A stretch of 64,000 nucleotides of DNA, from assembly GCF_033001325.1 (NCBI RefSeq), contig NZ_CP133111.1, forward strand, positions 5,689,001 through 5,753,000, read 5' to 3'. The stretch is from Rhodopseudomonas sp. BAL398 (GTDB taxonomy: Bacteria > Pseudomonadota > Alphaproteobacteria > Rhizobiales > Xanthobacteraceae). Both the position numbers and the translations under genes were made by a program. The notes beneath the pieces are model-generated. The model did not search any database. It was not told the origin of the DNA and worked only from the letters and a program-made list of their open reading frames with translations. Positions 33,642 to 42,760 of the stretch are shown here, in pieces (the stretch's first letter is position 1; every line of letters begins with the position of its first letter).

Positions 33642-34961
33642 ATGGGATTGCGCGACCCGAAGGCGCGGACGCAGGAGTTCGGCTTTCGACCAAACGAATA
33701 CATCGGCCCGCTTATCGGCGAAGTCGCAACACTGCTGCAAGGCGGGCGGTGGACGCGTCGTCATGCCTTGATCGATCAGGCGGGAAGGCGATTGCGTCCT
33801 TGGCACACGGAGAGATCGGAGCGCTTCATGGATCTGACTGTCATTTCGACGTTTCGATGCAATTCACGATGCCAGATGTGTTACATATGGCAGAATCCGA
33901 CCGAGCCAAGAGAGGAAGTCTCGCTCGAGACGCTGGCCAAGCTTCCGAGCGGTTTCGATAATCTCAACGTCTCCGGCGGCGAGCCGACGCTGCGCAAAGA
34001 CCTCGGAGAGATCATCGAGATCGTCCATCCGAAGGCGCGAATAACCGAGATCTCGTCGAACGGGCTCCATCCCGAACGGCTGGTCCCGATCATCAAGAAA
34101 TTCCCCAATATCAAGGTGCGTTTCTCGCTCGAGGGCGATCAGGCGACCAGCGACGCAATTCGTGGCGAGAAGGACGGTTACGCGACGAAGGTCGCGGGCT
34201 TGCGGATGCTGAGAGAGGCGGGCGGAACCGATCTCGGCTTTGCCATGGTGATTCAAGACGAGAACGTCGATCAGCTCGTCGATCTCTATGAATTCGCCAC
34301 CAGAGAGGGCTACGAGCTGGCCACCTCCGCGCTCCACAATGCCTGGCAATTCTACAAGAACGACAACTATTTCTACGACCGCGTGGCGGTCGCGCGTCGC
34401 GTCGAAGGATTGATCGCGGCGATGTTGCGCAGCGGCCGGCCGAAGAACTGGTTCCGGGCTTACCTCAATCTCGGGCTGATCGAGAAGATCCTCGGACATG
34501 ATCGGTTGATCCCGTGCACGGCGGGGCGGGACTTCGCCTTCATCGATCCGTGGTCCGACGTGTGGGCGTGCAACGTTCGCTCCGACCTGCCGATGGGCAA
34601 CCTGGCCCGCCAGAGCTGGGACGAGATCCTCGATGGCGCAACGGCGCGTGGCACCCGCCGCAAAGTAGCGGCCTGTGCGCAGAATTGCTGGATGGTGACA
34701 ACCGCGCGGACAGCGATGCGATCGTCGCTGATTCCGCAGGCTCCCAAATTGGGCCCGCTGATGTGGGTGCTCAAGAACAAGGCCAAGCTCGCGCTCGGTC
34801 GGGAGATCTGCTTCGACGGCTACATCGATTACTCGGATGTGCGCTTGTCCCCGAATGTCGGCCGGGCGTCGTTTCTCGACATCAAGGCGAAGGCGCGGCT
34901 GGTGAAGAACCGGGACACCGTGGAAGAGCGTTACCCCCTGAAGACGTTCGTCAATAATTGA
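33642..34961 (+). CDS. Radical SAM protein
   Basis: A radical SAM enzyme of up to 439 residues. The cluster motif CNSRCQMC near residue 73 binds the 4Fe-4S centre, and NVSGGEPTLRKDL is the SAM-binding GGE motif. A later Cys set (PCTAGRDFAFIDPWSDVWACNVR, then CAQNC) resembles a partial SPASM-type auxiliary cluster region. The start is uncertain: 33642 lies 29 bp after the expected transcription start of operator F, while the ATG at 33828 has a better GGAG and begins just before the radical SAM domain. It is probably the first gene of an operon with the next glycosyltransferase, polymerase and acyltransferase. Its substrate is unknown. Confidence 0.85.
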   Translation: MGLRDPKARTQEFGFRPNEYIGPLIGEVATLLQGGRWTRRHALIDQAGRRLRPWHTERSERFMDLTVISTFRCNSRCQMCYIWQNPTEPREEVSLETLAKLPSGFDNLNVSGGEPTLRKDLGEIIEIVHPKARITEISSNGLHPERLVPIIKKFPNIKVRFSLEGDQATSDAIRGEKDGYATKVAGLRMLREAGGTDLGFAMVIQDENVDQLVDLYEFATREGYELATSALHNAWQFYKNDNYFYDRVAVARRVEGLIAAMLRSGRPKNWFRAYLNLGLIEKILGHDRLIPCTAGRDFAFIDPWSDVWACNVRSDLPMGNLARQSWDEILDGATARGTRRKVAACAQNCWMVTTARTAMRSSLIPQAPKLGPLMWVLKNKAKLALGREICFDGYIDYSDVRLSPNVGRASFLDIKAKARLVKNRDTVEERYPLKTFVNN

Positions 34962-34976
34962 TCGTGGAGGCGTCGC

Positions 34977-36143
34977 ATGCCGAGAAGCCGAGAGATTTTC
35001 ACCTTCGGATTTCGCGGATTTCCCGGAGTGCAAGGGGGAATCGAAAGCCACGTCAGCGAGCTCGCTCCGCGCCTCGTTGCTGACGGCCATGACGTCACGG
35101 CGTGTTTCCGTACGCCCTACGTCGATGGCAAATGCGGCCGCGAATGGAACGGGGTTCGGCTTTGCAAGCTGTGGACGCTGCGCAACTCGAATCTCGAGAC
35201 CATCATTCACTCCGTCGTCTGCGCGATTGTGGCGGGCTTCCGGCGGCCGGCATTGGTGCATATTCACGGCATCGGCCCGGCGTTGGTAACGCCATTGGTT
35301 CGGCTCTTTGGGCTGCCCGTCGTCGTGACGCACCATGGAGCGGATTACGATCGCGAGAAATGGGGACGGATGGCGCGACTGGTTCTTCGCTGCGGCGAGG
35401 CGGCGGGGATGCGGTTCGCCAACCGCCGAATAGTGCTGAGCCGTAACATCGAGGGAAAAATCAGAAACAAATACGGCAAGGCCTGCGAGGTGATTCCCAA
35501 CGGCGTCCTGGTGCCGGAGTTGCCGGTTCGGACCGATCGGGTGGACGCGCTGGGACTTGAGCCGGGCCGCTACATTCTCATGGTGGGCAGGCTGGTGCCG
35601 GAGAAGCGACAGTTGGATGCCATTCGGGCCTTTGCCGCGGCACGGCCGTCCGGCTGGAAGCTGGTGATTGTGGGGCAGACCGACCATGTCAGCGATTATG
35701 CGCAAAGCCTGGCGCGGGAGGCGGCGACCAATCCGGACGTTGTCATGGCGGGGTTGCGTACTGGCGAAGATCTGCATCAGCTCTACGCCCATGCCGGCCT
35801 GTTCGTGCTGCCGTCGTCTCATGAGGGCTTGCCGATCGCCCTACTGGAGGCTCTGAGCTACGGGGTTCCGGTGCTGGTGAGCGATATTGCCGCCAATCGC
35901 GAGGTTATCGACGATCCGGAACGGATCTTCCAGATGGGCAATGTCGCGGAACTCGCGGCGCGGTTCACCGCCTTTGCTGGCGCGACCCCGAAGATACTGG
36001 ACCGAGAACCGTCACGACGCGATTGCGCCCGGCGCTTCGATTGGGACGCCATCGCCCGCAGGACGGCCGCGGTCTATGCCGAGGCGTTGCGCCAACCCGT
36101 GACGTTAACTCCAAGGCCTCGCGGAGTTGAGCGTCGGGCCTGA
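34977..36143 (+). CDS. Family 4 glycosyltransferase
   Basis: A GT-B enzyme of 388 residues. The N-terminal loop FGFRGFPGVQGGIESHVSELAPRL resembles rhamnosyl- or galactosyl-transferases of EPS loci. ILMVGRLVPEKRQLDAI and LFVLPSSHEGLPIALLEALSYGVPVLVSD are the C-terminal GT4 signatures with the E-x7-E pair. GGAGG is well placed before the ATG, 15 bp after the radical SAM stop. It would extend the lipid-linked repeat unit at the cytoplasmic face. Confidence 0.92.
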   Translation: MPRSREIFTFGFRGFPGVQGGIESHVSELAPRLVADGHDVTACFRTPYVDGKCGREWNGVRLCKLWTLRNSNLETIIHSVVCAIVAGFRRPALVHIHGIGPALVTPLVRLFGLPVVVTHHGADYDREKWGRMARLVLRCGEAAGMRFANRRIVLSRNIEGKIRNKYGKACEVIPNGVLVPELPVRTDRVDALGLEPGRYILMVGRLVPEKRQLDAIRAFAAARPSGWKLVIVGQTDHVSDYAQSLAREAATNPDVVMAGLRTGEDLHQLYAHAGLFVLPSSHEGLPIALLEALSYGVPVLVSDIAANREVIDDPERIFQMGNVAELAARFTAFAGATPKILDREPSRRDCARRFDWDAIARRTAAVYAEALRQPVTLTPRPRGVERRA

Positions 36144-36169
36144 TCTCCCGCCACCGAAGAGAGATAGCT

Positions 36170-37414
36170 ATGGAAGACGCTCTATCATACCGCGGTGGGC
36201 GCGGCACCACCCGACGACGATATTTCCTCGTCGTCGCCGCCATGCTGGTCGTGATCAATGTCGCCACGTTCATCTACCACATGACGGCCTCGGCATTGTT
36301 CAATGGCGTTGGGAACGCGGTAAGCATCGTACTGATCCTCTACTCGGCCCATATTTGGCTCGACTCGTCCGGAAGATTCACAGCGGCGTCAAAATACGTC
36401 GTCGTGGCGACTGGGCTGGTGGCTCTGAGCTTTGTCGCGAATTTGACCGTCGCGTCGCTCATCGACAGCATCAAATATCTGGCGATCTATGTTGTCTACG
36501 CAGCTGGTCGCTCGTGCCCGATCCGGCAGACGACCGCGGAGACAAATTGTCTTTACACATTGGCGGCACTGCCGATCGCGTTCCTGTTGATCGGCAGCAG
36601 CAAGGTGTATCCGCCGGAGAGCCTCGCCTATCTGCCAAACGCCAACACGGCAGCATTGTATTTTTCGGCGATCTTGTTTGCGTTGGCGCCTCAGCTCGGC
36701 CTTGGAGCCCTGGTGCTCCAATTCGTCAATGCCGCCCTGATGAACAAGGTCGGAGCGGCCGTCGCCACCATTGCGGCGTTGACGATCTGGCTGATCCTGC
36801 CGGTTCGCCGTGGTTCGTTCCTGGTTGCGGCCAGCTTGGTCGGAATGCTCGTCGCTGCGGGGCTGATCGCTCACATGCTGGGTGTGTTCGATCGTCTGGG
36901 AACGGCCGTTGATAGCGTCAGGCTTATCGTCGCCTTGGAGCCGGCGACGATTGCGACGATGCCCTATAAGGAACTAGTGGAAATCACCGGGACCAAGGAC
37001 CTCTCCGCCTTCTTTCGTATCATCCATTGGTGGAACATTTGGAGTTTGTACACGAGCCAGGGGATTTCGACAGTGCTGTTCGGTTACGGCGCCGGCCAAA
37101 CGAAATATCTGGCCTATGCGCCGCTTCCGCCACACAATGACTATCTGCGGGTCCTGGCCGAATACGGACTATTGAACGCTGCCGTGTTCGTGGCCTTTTT
37201 GCTTCATGTGGTGCGCTCGGTGAAGGTGATGCAGGCGCGTGTGTTGTTCATCGTCCTGATGATCTACATGTTCTCGGAGAACCTGATCGACAATTTCACA
37301 TCGATGATTCTTTATTTCGCTTATGCGGGGCGAATGGCGGCGGCGAATCTCCACGTCGTCGGAAGCACGCGCGCCGTCGACGTCGATAGAGAGAGTAGCC
37401 CAGCGCCGGCCTGA
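36170..37414 (+). CDS. O-antigen/EPS polymerase (Wzy-like)
   Basis: A 414-residue membrane protein with about ten to eleven hydrophobic segments and a large periplasmic loop near 230-330 (SLYTSQGISTVLFGYGAGQTKYLAYAPLPPHNDYLRVLAEYG). The GYGAGxT...PHNDYLRVLAEYGL pattern is the Wzy/O-antigen ligase signature. It is expected to join repeat units in the periplasm. The flippase at 19358-20608 and the Wzz-like protein at 40625-42148 complete a Wzx/Wzy pathway. Confidence 0.87.
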   Translation: MEDALSYRGGRGTTRRRYFLVVAAMLVVINVATFIYHMTASALFNGVGNAVSIVLILYSAHIWLDSSGRFTAASKYVVVATGLVALSFVANLTVASLIDSIKYLAIYVVYAAGRSCPIRQTTAETNCLYTLAALPIAFLLIGSSKVYPPESLAYLPNANTAALYFSAILFALAPQLGLGALVLQFVNAALMNKVGAAVATIAALTIWLILPVRRGSFLVAASLVGMLVAAGLIAHMLGVFDRLGTAVDSVRLIVALEPATIATMPYKELVEITGTKDLSAFFRIIHWWNIWSLYTSQGISTVLFGYGAGQTKYLAYAPLPPHNDYLRVLAEYGLLNAAVFVAFLLHVVRSVKVMQARVLFIVLMIYMFSENLIDNFTSMILYFAYAGRMAAANLHVVGSTRAVDVDRESSPAPA

Positions 37415-37493
37415 GATGCGTCTCGTCAACAGTCGTCGTCCACGTCGGGCCGCCGACCGATTTCTAGACGAAGGGCGTAGCGGGCTGAATGCG

Positions 37494-38600
37494 ATGGAGA
37501 TGGCGACCCACATGCCTGACCGGACTGTGTCGGGGGACGGAACGAGGTCGGTCGGTCGGGTCAAGCAGCTGGATGGCTTGCGTGCCGTAGCGGTCCTCCT
37601 GGTCTTTGTTCATCACGCGTTTCCTTCCAGTCTTCCCGGAGGGCATGTCGGGGTCGATATCTTCTTCGTCTTGAGCGGCTTTTTGATCTCGACGATTCTT
37701 CTGAATGAATGGAGGCAAACAGGCCGGATTTCATTCCGGCAGTTCTACTGGCGCCGCGGGTTGCGGCTCATGCCGGCATTCATGTTATTGTTGCTCTGCG
37801 TTCTTTTGGTCTCCGTGCCGCTGTCGCGCGAGCCTCAGGAGCGTCTACGCGAGGCGTTTGCCTCGCTTTACATGATGAATTGGTTCAAGGCCTTTGGCTG
37901 GTGCCAGGGAGGCTATCTCAGCCACACTTGGTCGCTCGCGATTGAGGAGCAGTTTTACCTGCTGTGGCCGATCATCCTGGTTGGTCTTCTTCGCTGCGGA
38001 CCGGTTGCTTTGCGCGGGTTCATCGTTGCGGCGATCGCGGCGGTGATGGCCTGGCGTGTGGCACTTTATCTTGGCGGCGCCTCGGTCGAGCGGATCTACA
38101 ATGGATTCGATACGCGGGCGGATGCGTTGCTAATTGGCTGTCTCTTAGCCTCCTGGCCGAGACTGGTCATGTTGCTGAGCGTCCTCTGGGTTCCGGCGAT
38201 AGCCTGCATCGCCGCGGTAGCGCTCTTCGTTCCGTATTCGAGCGTCCTCCTGCCTTGCGGATTGTTCACCCTTACGGCAGTGGCTTCCGCATCGATCATC
38301 GCAGCTCTTGTATCGCATCCTCCAAATGCGATTCAACGGTTCCTCGCCCAACGGATATTTGTGGAGCTTGGCGCGATATCTTACGGCTTCTATCTTTGGC
38401 ATTATTACATTCTTCTGCTGTTGAAGCACGCCCACGCCAACGAGGTCATAGCGGCGGGTGCCGCATTTGCGCTCACCATTGCAATTTCATTTGTTTCATT
38501 CAGGTATGTCGAGCGCCCGCTACTGTCGTATAGAGGGCCTGCGGTGTGGCCCTGGCAGCTCATGCGGATTTGGATCAGGGGGCTGCCCGTGGCCAGGTAG
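37494..38600 (+). CDS. Acyltransferase-3 family membrane protein
   Basis: A 368-residue OafA/ExoZ-type acyltransferase with about ten membrane segments. The N-terminal motif LDGLRAVAVLLVFVHHAFP carries the conserved His. FVLSGFLISTILL, FYWRRGLRLMP and HTWSLAIEEQFYLLWP are family landmarks. It transfers acetyl, succinyl or a similar acyl group to extracytoplasmic sugars. The open frame reaches upstream into the polymerase gene; 37494 gives the normal family length, and 37416 is an alternative. It is the last gene of the radical SAM unit. Confidence 0.87.
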   Translation: MEMATHMPDRTVSGDGTRSVGRVKQLDGLRAVAVLLVFVHHAFPSSLPGGHVGVDIFFVLSGFLISTILLNEWRQTGRISFRQFYWRRGLRLMPAFMLLLLCVLLVSVPLSREPQERLREAFASLYMMNWFKAFGWCQGGYLSHTWSLAIEEQFYLLWPIILVGLLRCGPVALRGFIVAAIAAVMAWRVALYLGGASVERIYNGFDTRADALLIGCLLASWPRLVMLLSVLWVPAIACIAAVALFVPYSSVLLPCGLFTLTAVASASIIAALVSHPPNAIQRFLAQRIFVELGAISYGFYLWHYYILLLLKHAHANEVIAAGAAFALTIAISFVSFRYVERPLLSYRGPAVWPWQLMRIWIRGLPVAR

Positions 38601-38741
38601 TGCGGTTGCAATTGCGATCAATGGCGGCAAGTCTGGCCATGACCTTGGGCCGGAGTGCTGGCGAGGATCAAGATATGATGGCGAACAAGCGGGAATGAAT
38701 GCCCGTCATCCACGTCAGGTCCTCATATGGCGCGCCCAAGA

Positions 38742-39524
38742 CTAGCGTTCACGTTCGACCGGCAGACAGGGAGACTTACGCTGCGGGGGCGCAGGCAACA
38801 CAAAGTGCGATGTGACGGCCGCGCGTCCTCTCGAGCCCGCCAGGGGTGGTGGCGGATTGGCTTTCAGTTCTGACGACGGGATTGAGTAGAAATGAAGGGT
38901 CGACCATCGCTGCCTCAGCGTGACCCAATTGCTGACGCCGGCGTCCGGATTGTTCGCGAAGCCGTCGACATAATCAGCGCCGGCGTCGCGCCACCAATCG
39001 GCCCCTACGTTCGCGACGAGCCCCGCGTTCGGCTTCGTTGTGCGGATCTTGGTCTGCACATAGACCGCATCGACGCTGCCGGCCTTGAACGTTCCGCGAG
39101 GCGCCATCCAAAAATGATTGTTATATCCAACCGGTGGTCTGCCCATTGACGCGGTGCCGTCCGGAGTCACCTGGATCTCCATTGGAACGGCGCGATTGCC
39201 GACGAAATCGCCGACGAAATGTCCACCCTCCAATTTGCCGTGGTGTTGATCTTGAACCAATGCCCAGCGTTTGCTCTGCTTGTATCGGACATAGGTCTTT
39301 GTTCCTTTGACCTGAAGCGTCGTCGCTTTAGTTGCTTTCTGCGGTGGGGCACCAGCCAAGGAATAGATCTGGCCCCATGCCGTGACGGCACTGAACCCCG
39401 CGGGCGGCGGCCGGCTGTCCCCCGGGGTGCCGGCACACCATGAGTATGTGCGTGGCACGCCCTGGGGATACGCCTCGCTATATCCGGGTGTATTCTGGAC
39501 GATTGCAGCCTGCAGCGGCGTCAT
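38742..39524 (-). CDS. Paralogue of the putative type I cargo N-terminal domain
   Basis: A 260-residue protein homologous to residues 1-230 of the putative secreted protein at 30842-32920. Shared blocks are VP-x-x-YSW, WGQIY, LEGGHFV-x-DF-x-GN, PPVGYN-x-HFW, GSVDAVYVQ, ANVGADWWR-x-x-x-ADYVDGF and SNWV. It ends after a Pro-rich tail without the repeat modules. The start at 39524 (MTPLQAAIVQN) aligns with the paralogue's MTISVTEAIEQN; the frame is open to 39548. No signal peptide is seen. It follows the GT2 gene by 25 bp and so belongs to the chain-length operon. Confidence 0.75.
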   Translation of the reverse strand: MTPLQAAIVQNTPGYSEAYPQGVPRTYSWCAGTPGDSRPPPAGFSAVTAWGQIYSLAGAPPQKATKATTLQVKGTKTYVRYKQSKRWALVQDQHHGKLEGGHFVGDFVGNRAVPMEIQVTPDGTASMGRPPVGYNNHFWMAPRGTFKAGSVDAVYVQTKIRTTKPNAGLVANVGADWWRDAGADYVDGFANNPDAGVSNWVTLRQRWSTLHFYSIPSSELKANPPPPLAGSRGRAAVTSHFVLPAPPQRKSPCLPVERER

Positions 39525-39549
39525 CTCAGGTCCGAACATTGGGATCACG

Positions 39550-40620
39550 TCATGTGGCTGCTACGGTGACCGGGTGACGCATCCGGCGCAGATGATGGGT
39601 GAGCGTCCGCGGCAGCAGCAGCACTGCGAGAAAATGCGCCGCCGCACGCGAATCGACGGGGTGCAGATAGCTGCGGAATTTCCAGATCAACGAAACGATC
39701 TCCCCAATGCTGGCGCCGGCCTTTCGATAGTCCGATAAGACCATGAGATTGCGACGGGCAAACCACCTGTGCGACTCATAGCGCAGCATCTTTCGCTGCC
39801 TTGCGGAGGTCCTGCGAGGGTCGATCGACGCCGCGATGATCTCGCCGGCCGCGCGCCCCTCATCAAGGCGGGTCTCGATGCTGAGGCTTGCCGTCGCCGA
39901 CAAATCATGCAGCCGATAGGTGGCGCAGGCCTCGTTGACGAAGCCGGCCATTCCTTGGAGCAGCAATGGTGCCCAGGAGACCACGTCGGCCGTATAACGC
40001 AGTTGGGGCCAAAAGCCGCCGTTCCGGCGGACCAGCTCCGTCCTGGCCATGATACTGCAGTTCGTCACCGTAATCCGATCAGCGAGAAATTCCCGCAGAA
40101 TCGCGGCTCCATCCTGCGCACCAGTTTCCAAAACGCGGCTGACGCGGCAGGGCCGAATGCGACCGAGCGCTACCATATCGAGATTGCTGAGGCCGACCAC
40201 GATCGGCAGATGGGGCCGGCCGTTCATGGTTCGCACGCAGACCTCGAGCATGCCGGGAGCGAGCCTGTCGTCATCCGAGACGCAGACGATGTAGTCGCCG
40301 CGTGCGGCTGCGAGGCATGCGTTCCAATTGGGCAGCAGCCCGATATTGCGAGGCTGACGTATGATGCGGAGCCGTTTGTCATTGAAGGTCGCAAGCACAT
40401 CCTGGGTGTGATCTTCAGACGCATTGTCGGACACCAGCACTTCGAAATGCGGGTAGGTCTGCGCCAGCGCGGCGCGGACACAGTCCGAGAGCAGATGCGC
40501 CCGGTTGAAAGTCGGTATCGCGATGGTCACGAATGGCCGGGCCGGGATCGACGCGGTCGCCGTGTCGACCGCGTCGGTTATGCTGTGGTCAATGACCGAC
40601 TGCGCAGCAGGGGACACCAT
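39550..40620 (-). CDS. Family 2 glycosyltransferase
   Basis: A GT-A glycosyltransferase of 356 residues. FVTIAIPTFNRAHLLSDCV opens the nucleotide-binding fold, EVLVSDNASED follows, VCVSDDDRLAPG carries the metal-binding DxD, and the C-terminal half contains RWFARRNLMVL. The ATG at 40620 follows the chain-length stop by 4 bp and has GGAG upstream, so it is preferred over an in-frame start at 40695 that would overlap that gene by 71 bp. It probably adds one sugar of the repeat unit. Confidence 0.88.
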   Translation of the reverse strand: MVSPAAQSVIDHSITDAVDTATASIPARPFVTIAIPTFNRAHLLSDCVRAALAQTYPHFEVLVSDNASEDHTQDVLATFNDKRLRIIRQPRNIGLLPNWNACLAAARGDYIVCVSDDDRLAPGMLEVCVRTMNGRPHLPIVVGLSNLDMVALGRIRPCRVSRVLETGAQDGAAILREFLADRITVTNCSIMARTELVRRNGGFWPQLRYTADVVSWAPLLLQGMAGFVNEACATYRLHDLSATASLSIETRLDEGRAAGEIIAASIDPRRTSARQRKMLRYESHRWFARRNLMVLSDYRKAGASIGEIVSLIWKFRSYLHPVDSRAAAHFLAVLLLPRTLTHHLRRMRHPVTVAAT

Positions 40621-40624
40621 GGCG

Positions 40625-42148
40625 TTACTCCGCGGGTCCAAGCATTTCGTCACGGCGATAGTATCGCTGTCCGATATGAGCGACGACGCGTCCATTGTCG
40701 CCTCCCGCGGGTCGGCCAGTCGAACGAAGTCCGCCGAGTTCGATCATGACGGCAGCGGCGGCTCCGGAACCGATGCCGAGCAACAGAGTCAACAAAGCGA
40801 GGTGCGACGTTCTCGGAAAGATCGGCAAGTCCGGGACTTCCGCAGTCTGCACAACGCGGACGCTCGACAATTGAGCGCGCTTGGCGATGTCCGAGTTGAT
40901 CTTCTCTTCGATGGTGCGGTTGCCATAATTCTCAGCCGCAGCGGACGCCCGAGACAGAACGCCGCGGAGGCGATTGTATTCGGCTTCCTTTGAGGCGAGC
41001 GTGACGAGCTCATCGTTGACTTTCTCGATTTCCGTGTCGAGCGATTTTTCGAAATCGCTCAGTCCCATCAAATCGGCATTGGTCTTCATCAGTGAGGACA
41101 TGTTGTCCTGATAGACCTTGATGAGAAGAATCGGAGGAAGTTCTCCGAAGCTGCCAGATTGTTCCGAAAGCACGTCCGGGCTGGGCTTGTAATGCGGCCC
41201 GCCGATGTTCCTGACGATGCTGCTGACCATTTTCGATTGATAGACTGGACGCATCAATAATAGTTCGTCCATCAAGGCCTGCTTGAAACCCTTCTTTTCG
41301 ACCATCGATCCCCGTGTCGCCGTCAGTTGAGCCGCCAGATCGTTGAGGCGCTTGAGGAGCAGCGTTCTCTGATCGACCACAGAATAGATCTGTGCGTTGA
41401 CGGAAAATGCCTGCAGTTCCGCGGCCGCCTTCTCGGCTTCCTCTTCTAGCCGTCTGGTTTGTTGCTGGAAGAATGATTCGGCGCCGGCGATCTGGGTGAC
41501 GTCCGCATAATTCGCGACCAGTATATATGCTAGGCTATTGACAAATTCGGCAGCCAAGGCCGGGTCGGAGGCCCGGTAGGAGATGCGCAGAATATCCGAG
41601 CGGCCTTCTTGGCGAGAGCTCAGGTCCTCGCGCAGATCATCCACGATCGTTGCATTTGGGTCGCGGACGAGTCTGGTCGGAGAGGTGGTCGAATCGGCTG
41701 TCGCATCTGCGGGTTTCGAAATGATTTGGTGCGCTTGCGTGGGAGTGAACAATTTCAAGATCGGATCGAACAATTTGGCCGCGAGCGTCTGCGTCCCGGT
41801 TGCGATCGCGGAATGCTTGGCTGGCGCCAGCCGTTCGAAGCCCACCTGGCTGGCCGCTTGGCGGATAACGTAGTCCGTCATGCCGATGCGTGCGACTGAG
41901 TCAATGCGCGCAGCCAGATCGACGCCTTCAAACGGATTTTGCGACTGTCCCGGTGTGCGGTCCTTGATTCCCTGCCCAACGCGAAGGAGAACGTATGCTT
42001 CGTAACGCTGGCCGACGAAGTAATGGTATCCGATCGCGGTGCCGGCGGCAGCCACGAGCGTCATATACACAATCCGCCTGCGGCGCTTGATGATCGGAAG
42101 GAAGCTCGTGAATAGCGTATCATAGGTTGATCGGTCGTCTTCCACCAT
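40625..42148 (-). CDS. Chain-length determinant (Wzz/GumC-like PCP)
   Basis: A 507-residue polysaccharide co-polymerase. A membrane segment near residues 30-50 is followed by a long periplasmic helical region (FFQQQTRRLEEEAEKAAAELQAF; LRGVLSRASAAAENYG) and a second membrane segment near 450-470 with the Pro-rich lead PDLPIFPRTSH. There is no C-terminal Walker-type tyrosine kinase domain. It controls EPS chain length together with the Wzy polymerase. GGAG lies 7 bp before the ATG at 42148. Operator G sits about 84 bp upstream. Confidence 0.88.
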   Translation of the reverse strand: MVEDDRSTYDTLFTSFLPIIKRRRRIVYMTLVAAAGTAIGYHYFVGQRYEAYVLLRVGQGIKDRTPGQSQNPFEGVDLAARIDSVARIGMTDYVIRQAASQVGFERLAPAKHSAIATGTQTLAAKLFDPILKLFTPTQAHQIISKPADATADSTTSPTRLVRDPNATIVDDLREDLSSRQEGRSDILRISYRASDPALAAEFVNSLAYILVANYADVTQIAGAESFFQQQTRRLEEEAEKAAAELQAFSVNAQIYSVVDQRTLLLKRLNDLAAQLTATRGSMVEKKGFKQALMDELLLMRPVYQSKMVSSIVRNIGGPHYKPSPDVLSEQSGSFGELPPILLIKVYQDNMSSLMKTNADLMGLSDFEKSLDTEIEKVNDELVTLASKEAEYNRLRGVLSRASAAAENYGNRTIEEKINSDIAKRAQLSSVRVVQTAEVPDLPIFPRTSHLALLTLLLGIGSGAAAAVMIELGGLRSTGRPAGGDNGRVVAHIGQRYYRRDEMLGPAE

Positions 42149-42225
42149 GACCCGCTCCAATTTATCGAGTGTGGGAAAATCGTCTATTTGGTGTCTTCAG
42201 TAAGTCAAAAGCGTTGCGGTCCAAC

Positions 42226-42239
42226 TTGATGACCGTCAA
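42226..42239. promoter_or_regulatory. Putative Crp/Fnr-type operator G
   Basis: TTGATGACCGTCAA is a full match to TTGAY-N4-GTCAA within AACTTGATGACCGTCAACT. Its centre lies about 84 bp upstream of the chain-length gene. Confidence 0.62.
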
Positions 42240-42722
42240 CTCGACGAGTGGTTTCTCGATCGACGAAGGCAATCGTGCGAGGCAGGACGAGTATGTTCGC
42301 GCAGATCGTCGCAAACAGCGAAGCGCGTGATGATATTCGATGCCTGAATCGCCAAATGCGATGGATCGGCGGTCGGCCTAGAAGTGGCACGACATGCGTC
42401 ATGCGGCTCTCCGCGGACGGGCAATTAAAGTTTAGAGAGAGGGACGACAAGAAGAAGCACAGAGGGAACCAGGCAACCAATGGAAACCCACGGTCACGGA
42501 CAAAACGCTGGCTCGCTTGCTCTGCGGACCGCGGACCGACGCGACCTGCAATCGTGGCGACGAGGCACGACCTATCGACGTCCGTCTGAACGCAGGACTG
42601 GCACGGTCCAGCGATCAGGCGCGTCAGGCCGACATCAGGCCAACCTGCGCGTTTGATGTCGTGACCGCCGGAACGCCTTCGGCGATCTGTTCATCGGCCG
42701 GACGGTTTCATTTCGCGGTTCT

Positions 42723-42750
42723 CCGATCGGCTCTCCAAAGAGCCGATCGG
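42723..42750 (-). terminator. Strong hairpin after the LuxR gene
   Basis: A perfect 12-bp stem (CCGATCGGCTCT and its complement) encloses a four-base loop, 10 bp after the LuxR-type stop. There is no strong T tract, but the position and stability fit a terminator. Confidence 0.55.
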
Positions 42751-42760
42751 TACTTCGAAG

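Larger units (their letters stand above)
42149..42760. other. Intergenic region with operator G and a hairpin
   Basis: About 610 bp between the chain-length operon and the LuxR gene, both on the minus strand. It holds operator G (42226-42239) and a strong hairpin at 42723-42750. The remaining open frames are not convincing. Confidence 0.4.

Noticed and set aside
33864-35822. A 652-codon antisense frame opposite the radical SAM and glycosyltransferase genes
   Set aside because: Both sense genes carry catalytic motifs; the antisense frame has none.
42248-42589. Plus-strand frame just after operator G
   Set aside because: It is basic and low in structure, lacks a clear ribosome binding site and has no domain; operator G is better explained by the chain-length gene.
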